NCBI GenBank assembly: GCA_034668825.1 | Contig: JAXDOR010000074.1 | Location: forward strand, 1 to 64,000 | Source of the DNA: CANKHA01 sp034668825 | GTDB taxonomy: Bacteria > Pseudomonadota > Alphaproteobacteria > Rhizobiales > Xanthobacteraceae | Length of the DNA stretch: 64,000 nt | Reading direction: 5' to 3' | In this document: piece after piece, positions 52,199-60,995 of the stretch | How positions within the stretch are numbered: position 1 is the stretch's first letter | How the letters are laid out: each line of letters starts with the position of its first letter | The notes under the pieces: model-generated | Databases searched by the model: none | Told to the model about the DNA's origin: nothing | What the model saw: only the letters and a program-made list of their open reading frames with translations | Program-made: the position numbers and the translations under genes

Positions 52199-53698
52199 GT
52201 GGATACCTTCGTCTCGCTCGCGCAAGGCATGATGGTTGCGCTGCAGCCTAGCAACCTCATGTTCGCGCTGATCGGCGTTCTGCTCGGTACTGCCGTTGGC
52301 GTCCTTCCGGGCATTGGGCCGGCGCTCACGGTCGCTCTCCTGCTCCCCGTCACCTACAAGCTCGATCCCGGCGGCTCGCTGATCATGTTCGCCGGTATCT
52401 ATTACGGCGGCATGTATGGCGGCTCCACCACGGCCATCCTGATCAACACGCCGGGCGAAAGCGCATCCATGGCGACCGCGCTGGAGGGCAACAAGATGGC
52501 GAAAGCCGGCCGTGGTGGGCCTGCGCTCGCCACCGCCGCCATCGGTTCCTTCGTCGCCGGAACCATCGCGACGCTCGGCCTCACCTTTCTCGCCCCGACC
52601 CTCGTCGAATTCGCGGTGAGATTCGGACCGGAAGATTATTTCGCGCTGATGTGTGTCGCCTTCATCACCGTGTCGGCGACGTTTGGCGACTCGCCGATCC
52701 GGGGTTTGACCAGTCTCTTTATCGGGCTCACCCTGGGCGTCGTCGGCATCGACAGACTCACCGGTCAATCGCGGCTCGCCTTCGGCATTCCGGAATTGCT
52801 CGATGGCATCGAGGTCACGACGCTGGCGGTGGGCCTGTTCGCGATCGGCGAAGCGCTTTACATCGCATCGCGGCGTCATCATACGGAAGAAAAGCTGGAG
52901 CCGGTGCGCGGTTCGCTGTGGATGACCAAGGAAGACTGGAAGCGTTCCTGGAAGCCATGGCTGCGCGGCACGCTCTTCGGTTTTCCCATCGGTGCGCTTC
53001 CCGCGGGAGGCGCTGAAATTCCGACCTTTCTTTCTTACTCGGCGGAACGTCGGCTGACCAAATATCCGGAAGAATTCGGCCATGGCGCCATCGAAGGCGT
53101 GGCCGGGCCGGAAGCCGCAAACAATGCTTCCGCCGCGGGCACATTGGTGCCGCTGCTCACGCTAGGTCTTCCTACCTCAGCGACCGCGGCGATGATGCTT
53201 GCCGGATTCCAGCAATACGGACTCAATCCCGGGCCGCTGCTGTTCGCCGAACGGCCGGAGCTGGTCTGGGGCCTGATCGCCAGCCTCTACATCGCCAACG
53301 TGATGCTGCTTGTCCTCAACCTGCCGCTTGTCGGCCTGTGGGTGAAGCTGCTCGCGATCCCGCAGCCGTGGCTCTATGCCGGCATATTGGTTTTCGCCAC
53401 GACGGGCACCATCGCGGCCAAGCCATCGGTCGTCGAACTGACGATGCTCGTGGCGTTCGGCCTGCTAGGCTATTTCATGCGCCGGTTCGACTATCCGATC
53501 GCGCCCGTGGTCGTCGGCCTCATTCTCGGCCCGGTGGCCGAAGCGCAATTACGGCGGGCATTGTCCATCAGCCTCGGCGATCCTTTGGTTCTGCTGCAAA
53601 GCCCATTGTCGGCGACGCTGCTCGGCATCGCGTGCCTGGCGCTGATCGCCCCATTCGCTCTGCGCGGCCTTGGCCGCTTGAAATCGACTGAGGATTGA
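52199..53698 (+). CDS. tctA: Tripartite tricarboxylate transporter large membrane subunit TctA
   Basis: 499 aa, about twelve helices; ion-driven symporter core. GVLPGIGPALTVALLLPVTYKLDPGGSLIM, YGGSTTAILINTPGE and AAGTLVPLLTLGLPTSATAAMMLAG are signature segments. GTG start with AAGGAGG eight bases before it, the strongest ribosome site in the operon. tctCBA form one transcription unit. Confidence 0.93.
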   Translation: MDTFVSLAQGMMVALQPSNLMFALIGVLLGTAVGVLPGIGPALTVALLLPVTYKLDPGGSLIMFAGIYYGGMYGGSTTAILINTPGESASMATALEGNKMAKAGRGGPALATAAIGSFVAGTIATLGLTFLAPTLVEFAVRFGPEDYFALMCVAFITVSATFGDSPIRGLTSLFIGLTLGVVGIDRLTGQSRLAFGIPELLDGIEVTTLAVGLFAIGEALYIASRRHHTEEKLEPVRGSLWMTKEDWKRSWKPWLRGTLFGFPIGALPAGGAEIPTFLSYSAERRLTKYPEEFGHGAIEGVAGPEAANNASAAGTLVPLLTLGLPTSATAAMMLAGFQQYGLNPGPLLFAERPELVWGLIASLYIANVMLLVLNLPLVGLWVKLLAIPQPWLYAGILVFATTGTIAAKPSVVELTMLVAFGLLGYFMRRFDYPIAPVVVGLILGPVAEAQLRRALSISLGDPLVLLQSPLSATLLGIACLALIAPFALRGLGRLKSTED

Positions 53699-53793
53699 CC
53701 CTGCCAAAGCCAATACCAGCGGCCGAAATGCCTCAATTGTTAACAACGCCCAACCGAATATTAACGCTTCCTTGCTAAGGCTGCGGTCTGATG

Positions 53794-53815
53794 CGCGGCA
53801 TTTCCCAATGCCGCG
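53794..53815 (+). promoter_or_regulatory. Leader hairpin abutting the flippase gene start
   Basis: CGCGGCATT and AATGCCGCG are perfect 9-bp arms around TCCC. The last base of the stem directly precedes the ATG at 53816. If the GTG at 53828 is the true start, the hairpin ends 12 bases before it, just upstream of its GGAG site, where it could affect translation. Confidence 0.45.
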
Positions 53816-53827
53816 ATGGAGATCATT

Positions 53828-55228
53828 GTGGCCTTCATCGGCGCCGGACAGAATCCACCATCCGCCCGCGCTGCGCTCCTTGCCGCCGTCGGGCAGGTGA
53901 GGTTCTGGCTTAAGGACGACAGCGAGGCCGCGCATACAGGCCGTAGCGCCAGCGCGGCGTTCCTGATCCGCGCGTCCGGCGCCGTGCTCGCCTATGCCTC
54001 CCAGGTGCTCTTCGCGCATTGGATGGGAACGTTCCAGTTCGGCATCTTCGTCTATGTTTGGACCTGGGTGATGCTGCTGGCGGGCGTGATCGATGTCGGC
54101 CTTGCCGCCGCCGCCCAGCGCTTCGTCCCGGAATATACCCAACATAAGACTTTGGATTTGCTTCGCGGCTTTCATTCGGGCAGCCGCTGGCTTGCGCTCG
54201 GGATTTCCAGCGGCATCGCGGTTGTGGGGGCAATCGCGGCCGAGCTGGCGCAGCCCTGGCTCGATGCTAACGAGATCTTGCCGCTCTATATCGCTTGCCT
54301 GGCACTGCCGATGTATGCGCTTTTGCACGTGCAGTCGGGAATTGCGCGTGGACATAGTTGGATGCCGCTCGCGCTGCTTCCGATCTACGTAATCCGCCAA
54401 CTTCTTCTTATCGGCATGATGGGTATCGCTTACGTGGCTGCGTTTCCCACCGACGCCATCACTGCCACTGTCGTTTCCGTTGCGACATTGTGGCTCGTTA
54501 GTCTTGGGCAGTCGTTGGTATTGAACCGCAAACTGGCGGCCAAGATTGGGCCCGGATTGAAGACCTACGAGATCAAAACGTGGCTCGCCACGTCCTTGCC
54601 CATGGTCATGGTGGAAGGTCTCTATCTGCTGCTGACTTATTGCGATGTCTTGTTGTTGAACCTGTTCCAGGGTCCTGAGGACATCGCGATTTACTACGCG
54701 GCAGGAAAAACCCTCGCTCTCGTCGCTTTCGTTCATTACGCGGTGACGCAGACCACGATGCATAAATTCAGCAAGCATCACGTCAGCGGCGACCGCAGGC
54801 AACTCGCCGCATCTCTGTCCCACGCGATCCGCCTCACCTTTTGGCCCTCGCTTGCCGCCACCATTCTGGTGCTGATTGGCGGCATACCGCTGTTGTGGCT
54901 GTTCGGATCGGACTTCGTTGCCGGATATCCGCTGATGTTTGTGCTGGCCATCGGGCTGCTGGCGCGATCCGCCATTGGTCCGCTCGCGCCTTTGCTCAAC
55001 GTCATCGGTCAGCAACGCGTTTGCGCGGCCATATTCGCAGCCGCCTTCGCCATCAATGTCGTGCTCTGCCTTATCTTTATTCCAGTGTTCGGAACCATGG
55101 GCGCGGCAATCTCCACGGCGATCGCGCTTGTCTTTGAATCGGTTTCGTTGTTTTTCGTCACCAAGCGCCGGCGCGGCCTTCATGGGCTGATATGGGGCGC
55201 ATCCAAAGACATCGACACGGCTGCGTAG
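53828..55228 (+). CDS. Polysaccharide flippase-like membrane protein (Wzx/MATE type)
   Basis: About 466 aa with some 12-14 membrane helices of the oligosaccharide flippase type. SAAFLIRASGAVLAYASQVLFAHWMG is a typical first helix pair; MYALLHVQSGIARG, AIYYAAGKTLALVAFVHYAVTQTTM and IGLLARSAIGPLAPLLNVIGQQ follow. The GTG at 53828 is chosen because GGAG lies six bases upstream; the ATG at 53816 has no such site and abuts a hairpin. It pairs with the acyltransferase gene 21 bases downstream; no glycosyltransferases are adjacent. Confidence 0.82.
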   Translation: MAFIGAGQNPPSARAALLAAVGQVRFWLKDDSEAAHTGRSASAAFLIRASGAVLAYASQVLFAHWMGTFQFGIFVYVWTWVMLLAGVIDVGLAAAAQRFVPEYTQHKTLDLLRGFHSGSRWLALGISSGIAVVGAIAAELAQPWLDANEILPLYIACLALPMYALLHVQSGIARGHSWMPLALLPIYVIRQLLLIGMMGIAYVAAFPTDAITATVVSVATLWLVSLGQSLVLNRKLAAKIGPGLKTYEIKTWLATSLPMVMVEGLYLLLTYCDVLLLNLFQGPEDIAIYYAAGKTLALVAFVHYAVTQTTMHKFSKHHVSGDRRQLAASLSHAIRLTFWPSLAATILVLIGGIPLLWLFGSDFVAGYPLMFVLAIGLLARSAIGPLAPLLNVIGQQRVCAAIFAAAFAINVVLCLIFIPVFGTMGAAISTAIALVFESVSLFFVTKRRRGLHGLIWGASKDIDTAA

Positions 55229-55249
55229 CGCGAAAAAGGGGAAGCGCCC

Positions 55250-56500
55250 GTGACAGCGACCGAGTTTACCTCCGCTGCTTCGCCAATGACGGCTCTCGAC
55301 GCGTCTTCGATGATTGCGAGCGCGCGACGCGCTTCCGTTCACGCTGGCCATTCGTCGGAGGCGTTCGAGGTGGAATGCCGGCCACTCGCGGCGCTTGAGC
55401 CCATCATCGCCGCATGGCGGGAGCTTGCCGCTGACGCCGCCGAACCGAATATCTTCTACGATCCCGCCTTTGCGCTCGCCGCTGCACCGTTGCTGGGAAA
55501 CGATGTCTTTGCAGGCCTCGTTTGGTCCGTTTCCGCTCCCCGGCAGCTTGTCGGATTTTTTCCGGTAAGGATCGACCGCCGCCGCTACGGCGTCCCAATT
55601 CCCGTGCTGGTCGGCTGGACGCATCCCTACGCCCCGCTCGGCACGCCGCTGGTCCGGCGTGACTTAGCCGAGCCGGTAATCGCCGCTTGGCTCGATCATG
55701 TCGCGGGCGATCCGGGCCTGCCGGATCTCATGCTCATGCGGCTGCTCGCGGTGGACGGCCCCTTCGCGGCGGCGCTCGACGCCGTGCGCGCATCGCGCGA
55801 TTGCAAGGCAAGGTCCTTCGATCGGCAGCAGCGTGCGATGCTGGTACCGGGCGGCGATCGCGCGGGATATATCGATGCCGCCATCGGACGAAAAAAACGC
55901 AAGGAATTGCGGCGGCAGATGCGGCGGCTGCAAGACATCGGCGTCGTGCGCTGGAGCGAAACCACGGACGCCGCCGAATCCGCCGGCGCGCTTGAGGATT
56001 TTTTCAAGCTGGAGGCCGGCGGCTGGAAGGGCCGCGCCGGAACGGCTGCCACGGCAAGCGATGATAGTCGCGCTTTCATGATCCACGCGGCGTCAGGGCT
56101 TGCTGCCGAAGGTAAGGCCGCGATCTATCGCCTTCTGCTCGATGAGCGCGCGATAGCTGCCCTTATCCTGCTCAAGGAGGGCAGCGTATCGTGGTGTTGG
56201 AAGATCGCCTATGACGAAGCTTTCGCGCGCTATTCGCCAGGCGTATTACTCGCCCTGACAGTCACCGAAGGGCTTCTCGCCGATCCTAGGTTGGCCTACG
56301 CCGATTCCTGCGCCACCGCCGGTCACCCGATGATCGACCATATCTGGCGCGAGCGCGTGACGTTAGCCGATCAGTTAATCAGCACGCGCCCTGACGCGGA
56401 ATTTTCATTTGCGCTCGCTTCCAGGCTCGAAGCATTACGCCGGAGCGCTCTGAGCGCGGCGAAATCGCTGCGTGACCATTTACGCCGGCAGAGCAGATAA
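55250..56500 (+). CDS. FemAB/CelD-like GNAT acyltransferase
   Basis: 416 aa, GTG start. The family (Acetyltransf_6, including CelD/BcsL) is seen in exopolysaccharide loci. PNIFYDPAFALAAAPLL and LVGFFPVRIDRRRYGVP form the first half; KKRKELRRQMRRLQDIG, FFKLEAGGWKGRAG, AIYRLLLDERAIAALILL and the late YSPGVLLALTVTEGLL form the CoA-binding GNAT half. It likely acylates or modifies a cell-surface glycan with the preceding flippase; the substrate is unknown. Confidence 0.8.
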   Translation: MTATEFTSAASPMTALDASSMIASARRASVHAGHSSEAFEVECRPLAALEPIIAAWRELAADAAEPNIFYDPAFALAAAPLLGNDVFAGLVWSVSAPRQLVGFFPVRIDRRRYGVPIPVLVGWTHPYAPLGTPLVRRDLAEPVIAAWLDHVAGDPGLPDLMLMRLLAVDGPFAAALDAVRASRDCKARSFDRQQRAMLVPGGDRAGYIDAAIGRKKRKELRRQMRRLQDIGVVRWSETTDAAESAGALEDFFKLEAGGWKGRAGTAATASDDSRAFMIHAASGLAAEGKAAIYRLLLDERAIAALILLKEGSVSWCWKIAYDEAFARYSPGVLLALTVTEGLLADPRLAYADSCATAGHPMIDHIWRERVTLADQLISTRPDAEFSFALASRLEALRRSALSAAKSLRDHLRRQSR

Positions 56501-56510
56501 TCGCGTCCCG

Positions 56511-57035
56511 CTACTCGGGGGGCGCCGCGACAGCCATCGACCAATATACCTTGTATTTGGAGTTGGGCGCGTAGACGGCGGCGATGCCCATGCGCGTCGC
56601 GCCCTTCAGCAACATGTTGGCACGATGCGGCGGCGAATCGCGCCAGCCGGAAAAGGCCTCTGCCAGCGTGTGGTAACCTGCCCCGACATTCTCGGCTCCG
56701 ACCTTTGCTTTATAGCCGAATTTCGCCAGGCGCTGCTGGAAGGTGCCGCCGATGTTGCGGTCCACCTTATCGCGCTGGGCCATGGCATGAGCATGCTGCT
56801 CCGCAATGTTCATCAACGTCGGATCCAGCGTAACCGCGGTTAGCCCATTGTTCTGGCGGTATCCCGATATCATCGATTGCGCGGTGGCGGCATCGAGTTC
56901 CGCACCCGGCTGGGCGAGGCTGCGATAGAAGCTCGGTTCCGCCGGCGGCGGCGCCTGCTCGGCGGCACAGCCCGCCAGCGCCACGACGGCAAGGGCGCAA
57001 AGGAGCTTATCGGCGTAGCACCAGCAGAACTTCAT
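56511..57035 (-). CDS. CAP-domain (SCP/PR-1-like) lipoprotein
   Basis: 174 aa. Signal peptide with lipobox LAGC (cysteine about residue 23) predicts an outer- or inner-membrane lipoprotein. The CAP fold shows MNIAEQHAHAMAQRDKVDRN (first histidine), GAENVGAGYHTLAEAFSGWRDSPPHRANMLL (GENV and HxxN). Bacterial CAP proteins are secreted and of mostly unknown function. Convergent with the acyltransferase gene. Confidence 0.87.
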   Translation of the reverse strand: MKFCWCYADKLLCALAVVALAGCAAEQAPPPAEPSFYRSLAQPGAELDAATAQSMISGYRQNNGLTAVTLDPTLMNIAEQHAHAMAQRDKVDRNIGGTFQQRLAKFGYKAKVGAENVGAGYHTLAEAFSGWRDSPPHRANMLLKGATRMGIAAVYAPNSKYKVYWSMAVAAPPE

Positions 57036-57117
57036 CTGGACCGATCTCCGTCATCGAATCAGCGTGCCCGCGAGGGTCGTATGCAAACGGTGGTAACCGC
57101 TTAAAGAGAAGAGATAA

Positions 57118-57144
57118 TTAAACATTCGCTAACCAATTATTAAC
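57118..57144. promoter_or_regulatory. Tandem CtrA-like binding sites
   Basis: TTAA-N7-CTAA-N7-TTAAC reads as two overlapping CtrA sites (consensus TTAA-N7-TTAAC), each with one mismatch in the shared CTAA. They lie about 51 bases upstream of the MHYT chemoreceptor ATG. CtrA controls motility and chemotaxis genes in many alphaproteobacteria, which fits the downstream gene. Confidence 0.5.
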
Positions 57145-57153
57145 TGCAAAAAA

Positions 57154-57189
57154 ACCCCTGTAGCCGACTATTCGGCCACAAACCGGGGT
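57154..57189 (+). promoter_or_regulatory. Leader hairpin masking the ribosome site of the MHYT chemoreceptor
   Basis: ACCCC (57154-57158) can pair with GGGGT (57185-57189); within it GCCGA/TCGGC (57163-57167 with 57172-57176) forms an inner stem. The GGGG at 57185-57188 is the only plausible Shine-Dalgarno, eight bases before the ATG at 57195, so the fold would hide it. Confidence 0.4.
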
Positions 57190-57194
57190 GCCAC

Positions 57195-59165
57195 ATGTTT
57201 CAAATATTTAATTGCTTAACGACCCAGCACGACCTGCGGCTCGTGGTCATCGCCGGCCTTGTTTGCCTGCTGGCCAGCCTGGTGACTATCACCCTCTTCC
57301 ACCGCGCACTGGCAACCACCGGTCGCGCCCGCCTGATGTGGGTCGCCATCACCGCAGCCACCTCGGCATGCGGCATCTGGACGACGCATTTCGTCGCCAT
57401 GCTCGCTTATGACCCCGGCATTGCGGTCGGCTATGACGTCCAATTGACACTGCTCTCCTTCGTCGCCGCGACAGTCATCACCGGCTGCGGCATTGCAGTT
57501 GCGGTCTATGGCTCGAAATCCTGGGGTGCGATCGCCGGTGGTGCGATCATTGGGGCCGGCGTGGCCTGCATGCATTATCTCGGCATGTCGGCGCTGGAAA
57601 TACCTGGTCATGTGCACTGGTCCTGGGATCTCGTCCTGGCGTCCATCGTCCTTGGCATGCTCTTAGGCATGGCCGCGTTGGCACTCGCGTTGCGCCGCCG
57701 TGACATGCGCGCCAGCTTCGGGGCCAGCGTGTTGTTGACGCTCGCGATTGTTTCGCATCACTTCACCGCGATGGGCGCGGTGGAGATCGTTCCTGATCCA
57801 AGCATCGTTATCGATGCATTCTCGCTTTCGCCGCTTTGGCTTTCTTTAGCGGTCGCCAGTGCCACCATGGCGGTATTAGGAACGAGTGCCGTCGCCGCTT
57901 TCGCCGATGGGCGTGTGCGCGAGCAGAACTTGCGGCTGGAAACGGCGTTGAACAACATGTCGCACGGGCTTTGCATGTTCGATGCGACCGGCCGCCTCGT
58001 CGTCTGCAACGAACCTTTCCTGCGCATGTATGACCTGTCGCCGGAAATCGTGACACCCGGCTGTAGCTTGCGCACCTATCTCGATGAGCGGGTGAAGAAG
58101 AAGAATTTCGCCGGTGACGTTAAGCAATACCACGACCACATCATGCAAGTGATGGCCAAGGGCGAAAGAACAAGCGGCGAAATGATGTTGCCTGATGGCC
58201 GCGCTATTTCTGTCGTGAACCAGCCCATGCTGGGCGGCGCCTGGGTGGGCATCCATGAGGACATCACCGAACGGCAGCGTTTCGTCCACGAGCGCACGGC
58301 CATGATGGAGCAGGAGCAGCGGCGGACAATGGTCGACGCTGCCATCTCAGCCTTCCGCGAGCGGGTCGAATCCGGGCTGAAGACGGTAAGCGATGGTACC
58401 GCGTCGATGCGCACGACGGCGACGGCACTGTTTGGCTCCTCCGACCAGACCTCACAACGCGCCGAAGGAGCGCTGCAAACTTCCAACGAAGCTTCCGACA
58501 ACGTGGCAACGGCGGCGATCGCTGCCGACGAATTGTCGACCTCCATCGGCGAGATCAGCCGTCAACTGCATCGAACCGCCGAGGTGGTGCGCACCGCCGT
58601 GACCGAGGCGCAGGCTACCAACGATGAGATCGCCGGCCTCACCAACGCCGCCGAGAAGATCGGCGAAGTGGTCAAGCTCATTCAGAATATTGCCGGTCAA
58701 ACCAACTTGCTGGCGCTCAATGCCACCATCGAGGCGGCCCGCGCCGGCGAAGCCGGCAGAGGTTTTGCCATCGTCGCCTCCGAGGTCAAATCGCTCGCGG
58801 TGCAGACCGCCAAGGCCACCGAGGAAATCATCAGCCATATTTCCGCGGTGCAGGCTTCTACCGGCGGCGCGGTCGAGGCCATTCGCCGCATTTCCGAGCG
58901 CATGCAGCAGATCAATCAATACACCTCGGACGTCGCCGCCGCGGTAGAGCAGCAGAACGCAGCCACGGGCGAGATTTCGCACAACGTCTCCAGCGCCGCC
59001 ACGGGCACCAAAGTGATTGTTTCAGTACTCAGCGATGTTTCCAGCGCCGCCACGGGAGCGCGGAGTTCGGCGCAAACCATGCTCACCACTTCCGAAGTGA
59101 TGCAGACGGCGGCTAACACGCTGCGGACCGAAGTGGAGAGTTTCCTTGGCAAGGTCGCTGTTTAG
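57195..59165 (+). CDS. MHYT-PAS methyl-accepting chemotaxis protein
   Basis: 656-aa receptor with an unusual sensor. Seven membrane helices (residues about 15-235) carry the three MHYT-type motifs THFVAM (64-69), MHYLGM (126-131) and HHFTAM (188-193); MHYT domains are proposed to bind copper and sense diatomic gases or redox state. A PAS-like domain (about 248-362, NNMSHGLCMFDATGRLVVCN) follows, then a short helix and the signalling domain with hairpin GQTNLLALNATIEAARAGEAG at 501-521. There is no HAMP and no periplasmic domain. MHYT normally fronts GGDEF/EAL proteins. Confidence 0.9.
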   Translation: MFQIFNCLTTQHDLRLVVIAGLVCLLASLVTITLFHRALATTGRARLMWVAITAATSACGIWTTHFVAMLAYDPGIAVGYDVQLTLLSFVAATVITGCGIAVAVYGSKSWGAIAGGAIIGAGVACMHYLGMSALEIPGHVHWSWDLVLASIVLGMLLGMAALALALRRRDMRASFGASVLLTLAIVSHHFTAMGAVEIVPDPSIVIDAFSLSPLWLSLAVASATMAVLGTSAVAAFADGRVREQNLRLETALNNMSHGLCMFDATGRLVVCNEPFLRMYDLSPEIVTPGCSLRTYLDERVKKKNFAGDVKQYHDHIMQVMAKGERTSGEMMLPDGRAISVVNQPMLGGAWVGIHEDITERQRFVHERTAMMEQEQRRTMVDAAISAFRERVESGLKTVSDGTASMRTTATALFGSSDQTSQRAEGALQTSNEASDNVATAAIAADELSTSIGEISRQLHRTAEVVRTAVTEAQATNDEIAGLTNAAEKIGEVVKLIQNIAGQTNLLALNATIEAARAGEAGRGFAIVASEVKSLAVQTAKATEEIISHISAVQASTGGAVEAIRRISERMQQINQYTSDVAAAVEQQNAATGEISHNVSSAATGTKVIVSVLSDVSSAATGARSSAQTMLTTSEVMQTAANTLRTEVESFLGKVAV

Positions 59166-59189
59166 CCGCGAGACGCGGCAGCGGCTCTT

Positions 59190-60197
59190 TCAGCTAAATA
59201 GCCCCATCACCGCATAGGTAAGCCCGGCGATCAGCGCCGTCGCCGGTAGCGTCAGTATCCAAGCAGTGACGATGTTGTTGGCTACGCTCCAACGCACGCC
59301 CGACACTTTGCGCGCCGCTCCGACCCCGACAATCGCGCCGGTAATGGTGTGAGTGGTGGACACGGGAATGCCAAACCACGTGGCCATGAACAAAGTCACC
59401 GCCCCGCCGGCCTCGGCGCAGAAGCCCTGCATGGGAGTCAGTCGCGTGATCTTCGAGCCCATCGTATGCACGATGCGCCAACCGCCCATGAAAGTGCCGA
59501 TCCCCATCGCCGCCTGACACGTGAGCACCACCCAAAATGGAACGTAGAATTCCGTGCCCAGATAGCCCTGGGAGAACAGCAGAACCGCGATGATACCCAT
59601 GGTCTTCTGCGCATCGTTGCCGCCATGGCCGAGCGAGTAGAGCGAGGCCGAGACGAACTGAAGCGTGCGGAACAGACGGTCGACGGCAAACGGGGTCCGC
59701 CGCAGGAAAATCCAGGATACAATGAGAACCAGCACCAACGCCAAAAGGAAGCCGGTGAGCGGCGACAGCACGATGGCGGCGCCAGTGAGCGTTAGCCCCT
59801 TCCACACAATGGCGCTCAACCCCGCCTTGCTGACGCCCGCGCCGACCAACCCGCCCACCAAGGCGTGCGAACTGCTCGACGGTATGCCGAGGATCCAGGT
59901 GATGATGTTCCACACGATCGCGCCCATCAGGGCGGCGAAGATGACCCGCGCATCGACGATATGCACGTCGATGATGCCGGTTCCGAGCGTCTGCGCGACG
60001 TGCAGGCCGAAGAACAGGAAGGCGATGAAATTGAAGAAGGCGGCCCAGGCCACCGCGTAGCGCGGGCTGAGCACGCGCGTCGACACGATGGTGGCAATTG
60101 AGTTCGCCGCGTCGTGCAGCCCGTTCAACAAGTCGAACAGCAGCGCGACAATAATCAGGCCCACCAGGACCGGAAAAGCAAGCGCGACGCCGTCCAT
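59190..60197 (-). CDS. PiT-family inorganic phosphate transporter
   Basis: 335 aa, about ten helices in two inverted repeats. The repeat signatures are GLHDAANSIATIVSTRVL in the first half and HGGNDAQKTMGIIAVLL in the second (G-N-D-A type). VVCMGSKI-type positions read VHTMGSKITRLTPMQGF. Low-affinity metal-phosphate symporter. It follows the DUF47 gene by 19 bases, the conserved Pit accessory arrangement. Confidence 0.92.
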   Translation of the reverse strand: MDGVALAFPVLVGLIIVALLFDLLNGLHDAANSIATIVSTRVLSPRYAVAWAAFFNFIAFLFFGLHVAQTLGTGIIDVHIVDARVIFAALMGAIVWNIITWILGIPSSSSHALVGGLVGAGVSKAGLSAIVWKGLTLTGAAIVLSPLTGFLLALVLVLIVSWIFLRRTPFAVDRLFRTLQFVSASLYSLGHGGNDAQKTMGIIAVLLFSQGYLGTEFYVPFWVVLTCQAAMGIGTFMGGWRIVHTMGSKITRLTPMQGFCAEAGGAVTLFMATWFGIPVSTTHTITGAIVGVGAARKVSGVRWSVANNIVTAWILTLPATALIAGLTYAVMGLFS

Positions 60198-60216
60198 GTT
60201 TCCTGCCCCGACGGAG

Positions 60217-60861
60217 TCAAACGTGCTCTATGACGATGCCGTGGATTTCGTTCGCTACGTCGTCGAAGCGGTCAACGACCTTTTCCAGGTGATCGTAGAC
60301 CTCGTTGCCGATGAAGAAGGCCATCGAGTTGTTCGTGACGTTGGCCAGATAAAGCTCCCGCAGGCCGGTGTCGTGCATCTCGTCGGCGATGCCTTCGAGC
60401 TTGGAAATCTGCTCGGTGATGTTGCTCAGGCGCACCGCTTCCGAACTGATCGATTTCAACAGCGGGATCGCTTCCTGCACCAGCCGGGCGCATTTGACGA
60501 TGTCGTCGGCCATGGCCTTCATCTGCGGCGTGAAGGTGGTAACGTCGAACAGCCTGACCGCCTTGGCGGTCTTCTGCATCTGGTCGATGGTGTTGTCCAT
60601 CGAGGTGATGAGGTCGCGGATATTGCCGCGGTCGAAGGGCGTGATGAAGGTGCGCCGCACCGCAATCAGAACCTCACGGGTGACGTCGTCGGCGTCGTGC
60701 TCGCGGTCCATGACGGTCTGGTAGTTCTTCGCCACCGCGTCGCCGCCTTCGAGCATCGCGCGCAGGGCTTCCGCGCCGGCGACAACCGCTTTGGTATGGC
60801 GTGCAAAGAGCGCGAAAAAGCGCTCCTCCTTCGGCATCAATGCATGAAACCAGCGCAGCAT
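60217..60861 (-). CDS. DUF47 (PhoU-like) phosphate transport accessory protein
   Basis: 214 aa, all helical. MLRWFHALMPKEERFFALF starts the family; MDREHDADDVTREVLIAVRRTFITPFDRGNI with E-x3-D metal-type residues, and the repeated TGLRELYLANVTNN half, are diagnostic. It is the usual regulatory partner of the downstream Pit transporter. ATG 60861 is used because homology starts there. Confidence 0.92.
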   Translation of the reverse strand: MLRWFHALMPKEERFFALFARHTKAVVAGAEALRAMLEGGDAVAKNYQTVMDREHDADDVTREVLIAVRRTFITPFDRGNIRDLITSMDNTIDQMQKTAKAVRLFDVTTFTPQMKAMADDIVKCARLVQEAIPLLKSISSEAVRLSNITEQISKLEGIADEMHDTGLRELYLANVTNNSMAFFIGNEVYDHLEKVVDRFDDVANEIHGIVIEHV

Positions 60862-60995
60862 ATTGGGTCTCGTGTCCGCGCCGGGACGGCGCTGCCGATA
60901 GCCCAACGCTTAGCCCGCCGAAATGTCCCCGCGCAAGGTGCTTATCGCACCGGCAGCGGCCGAACCCACATCATTTCAGCAGCAGGCCGGCTGCC

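Noticed and set aside
51812..53083. 423-codon open frame on the minus strand
   Set aside because: Antisense to tctB and tctA, with no family motif.
53549..55624. 691-codon open frame on the minus strand
   Set aside because: Antisense to the end of tctA, the flippase and part of the acyltransferase, all with clear homology; the product is low-complexity and arginine/glutamine rich.
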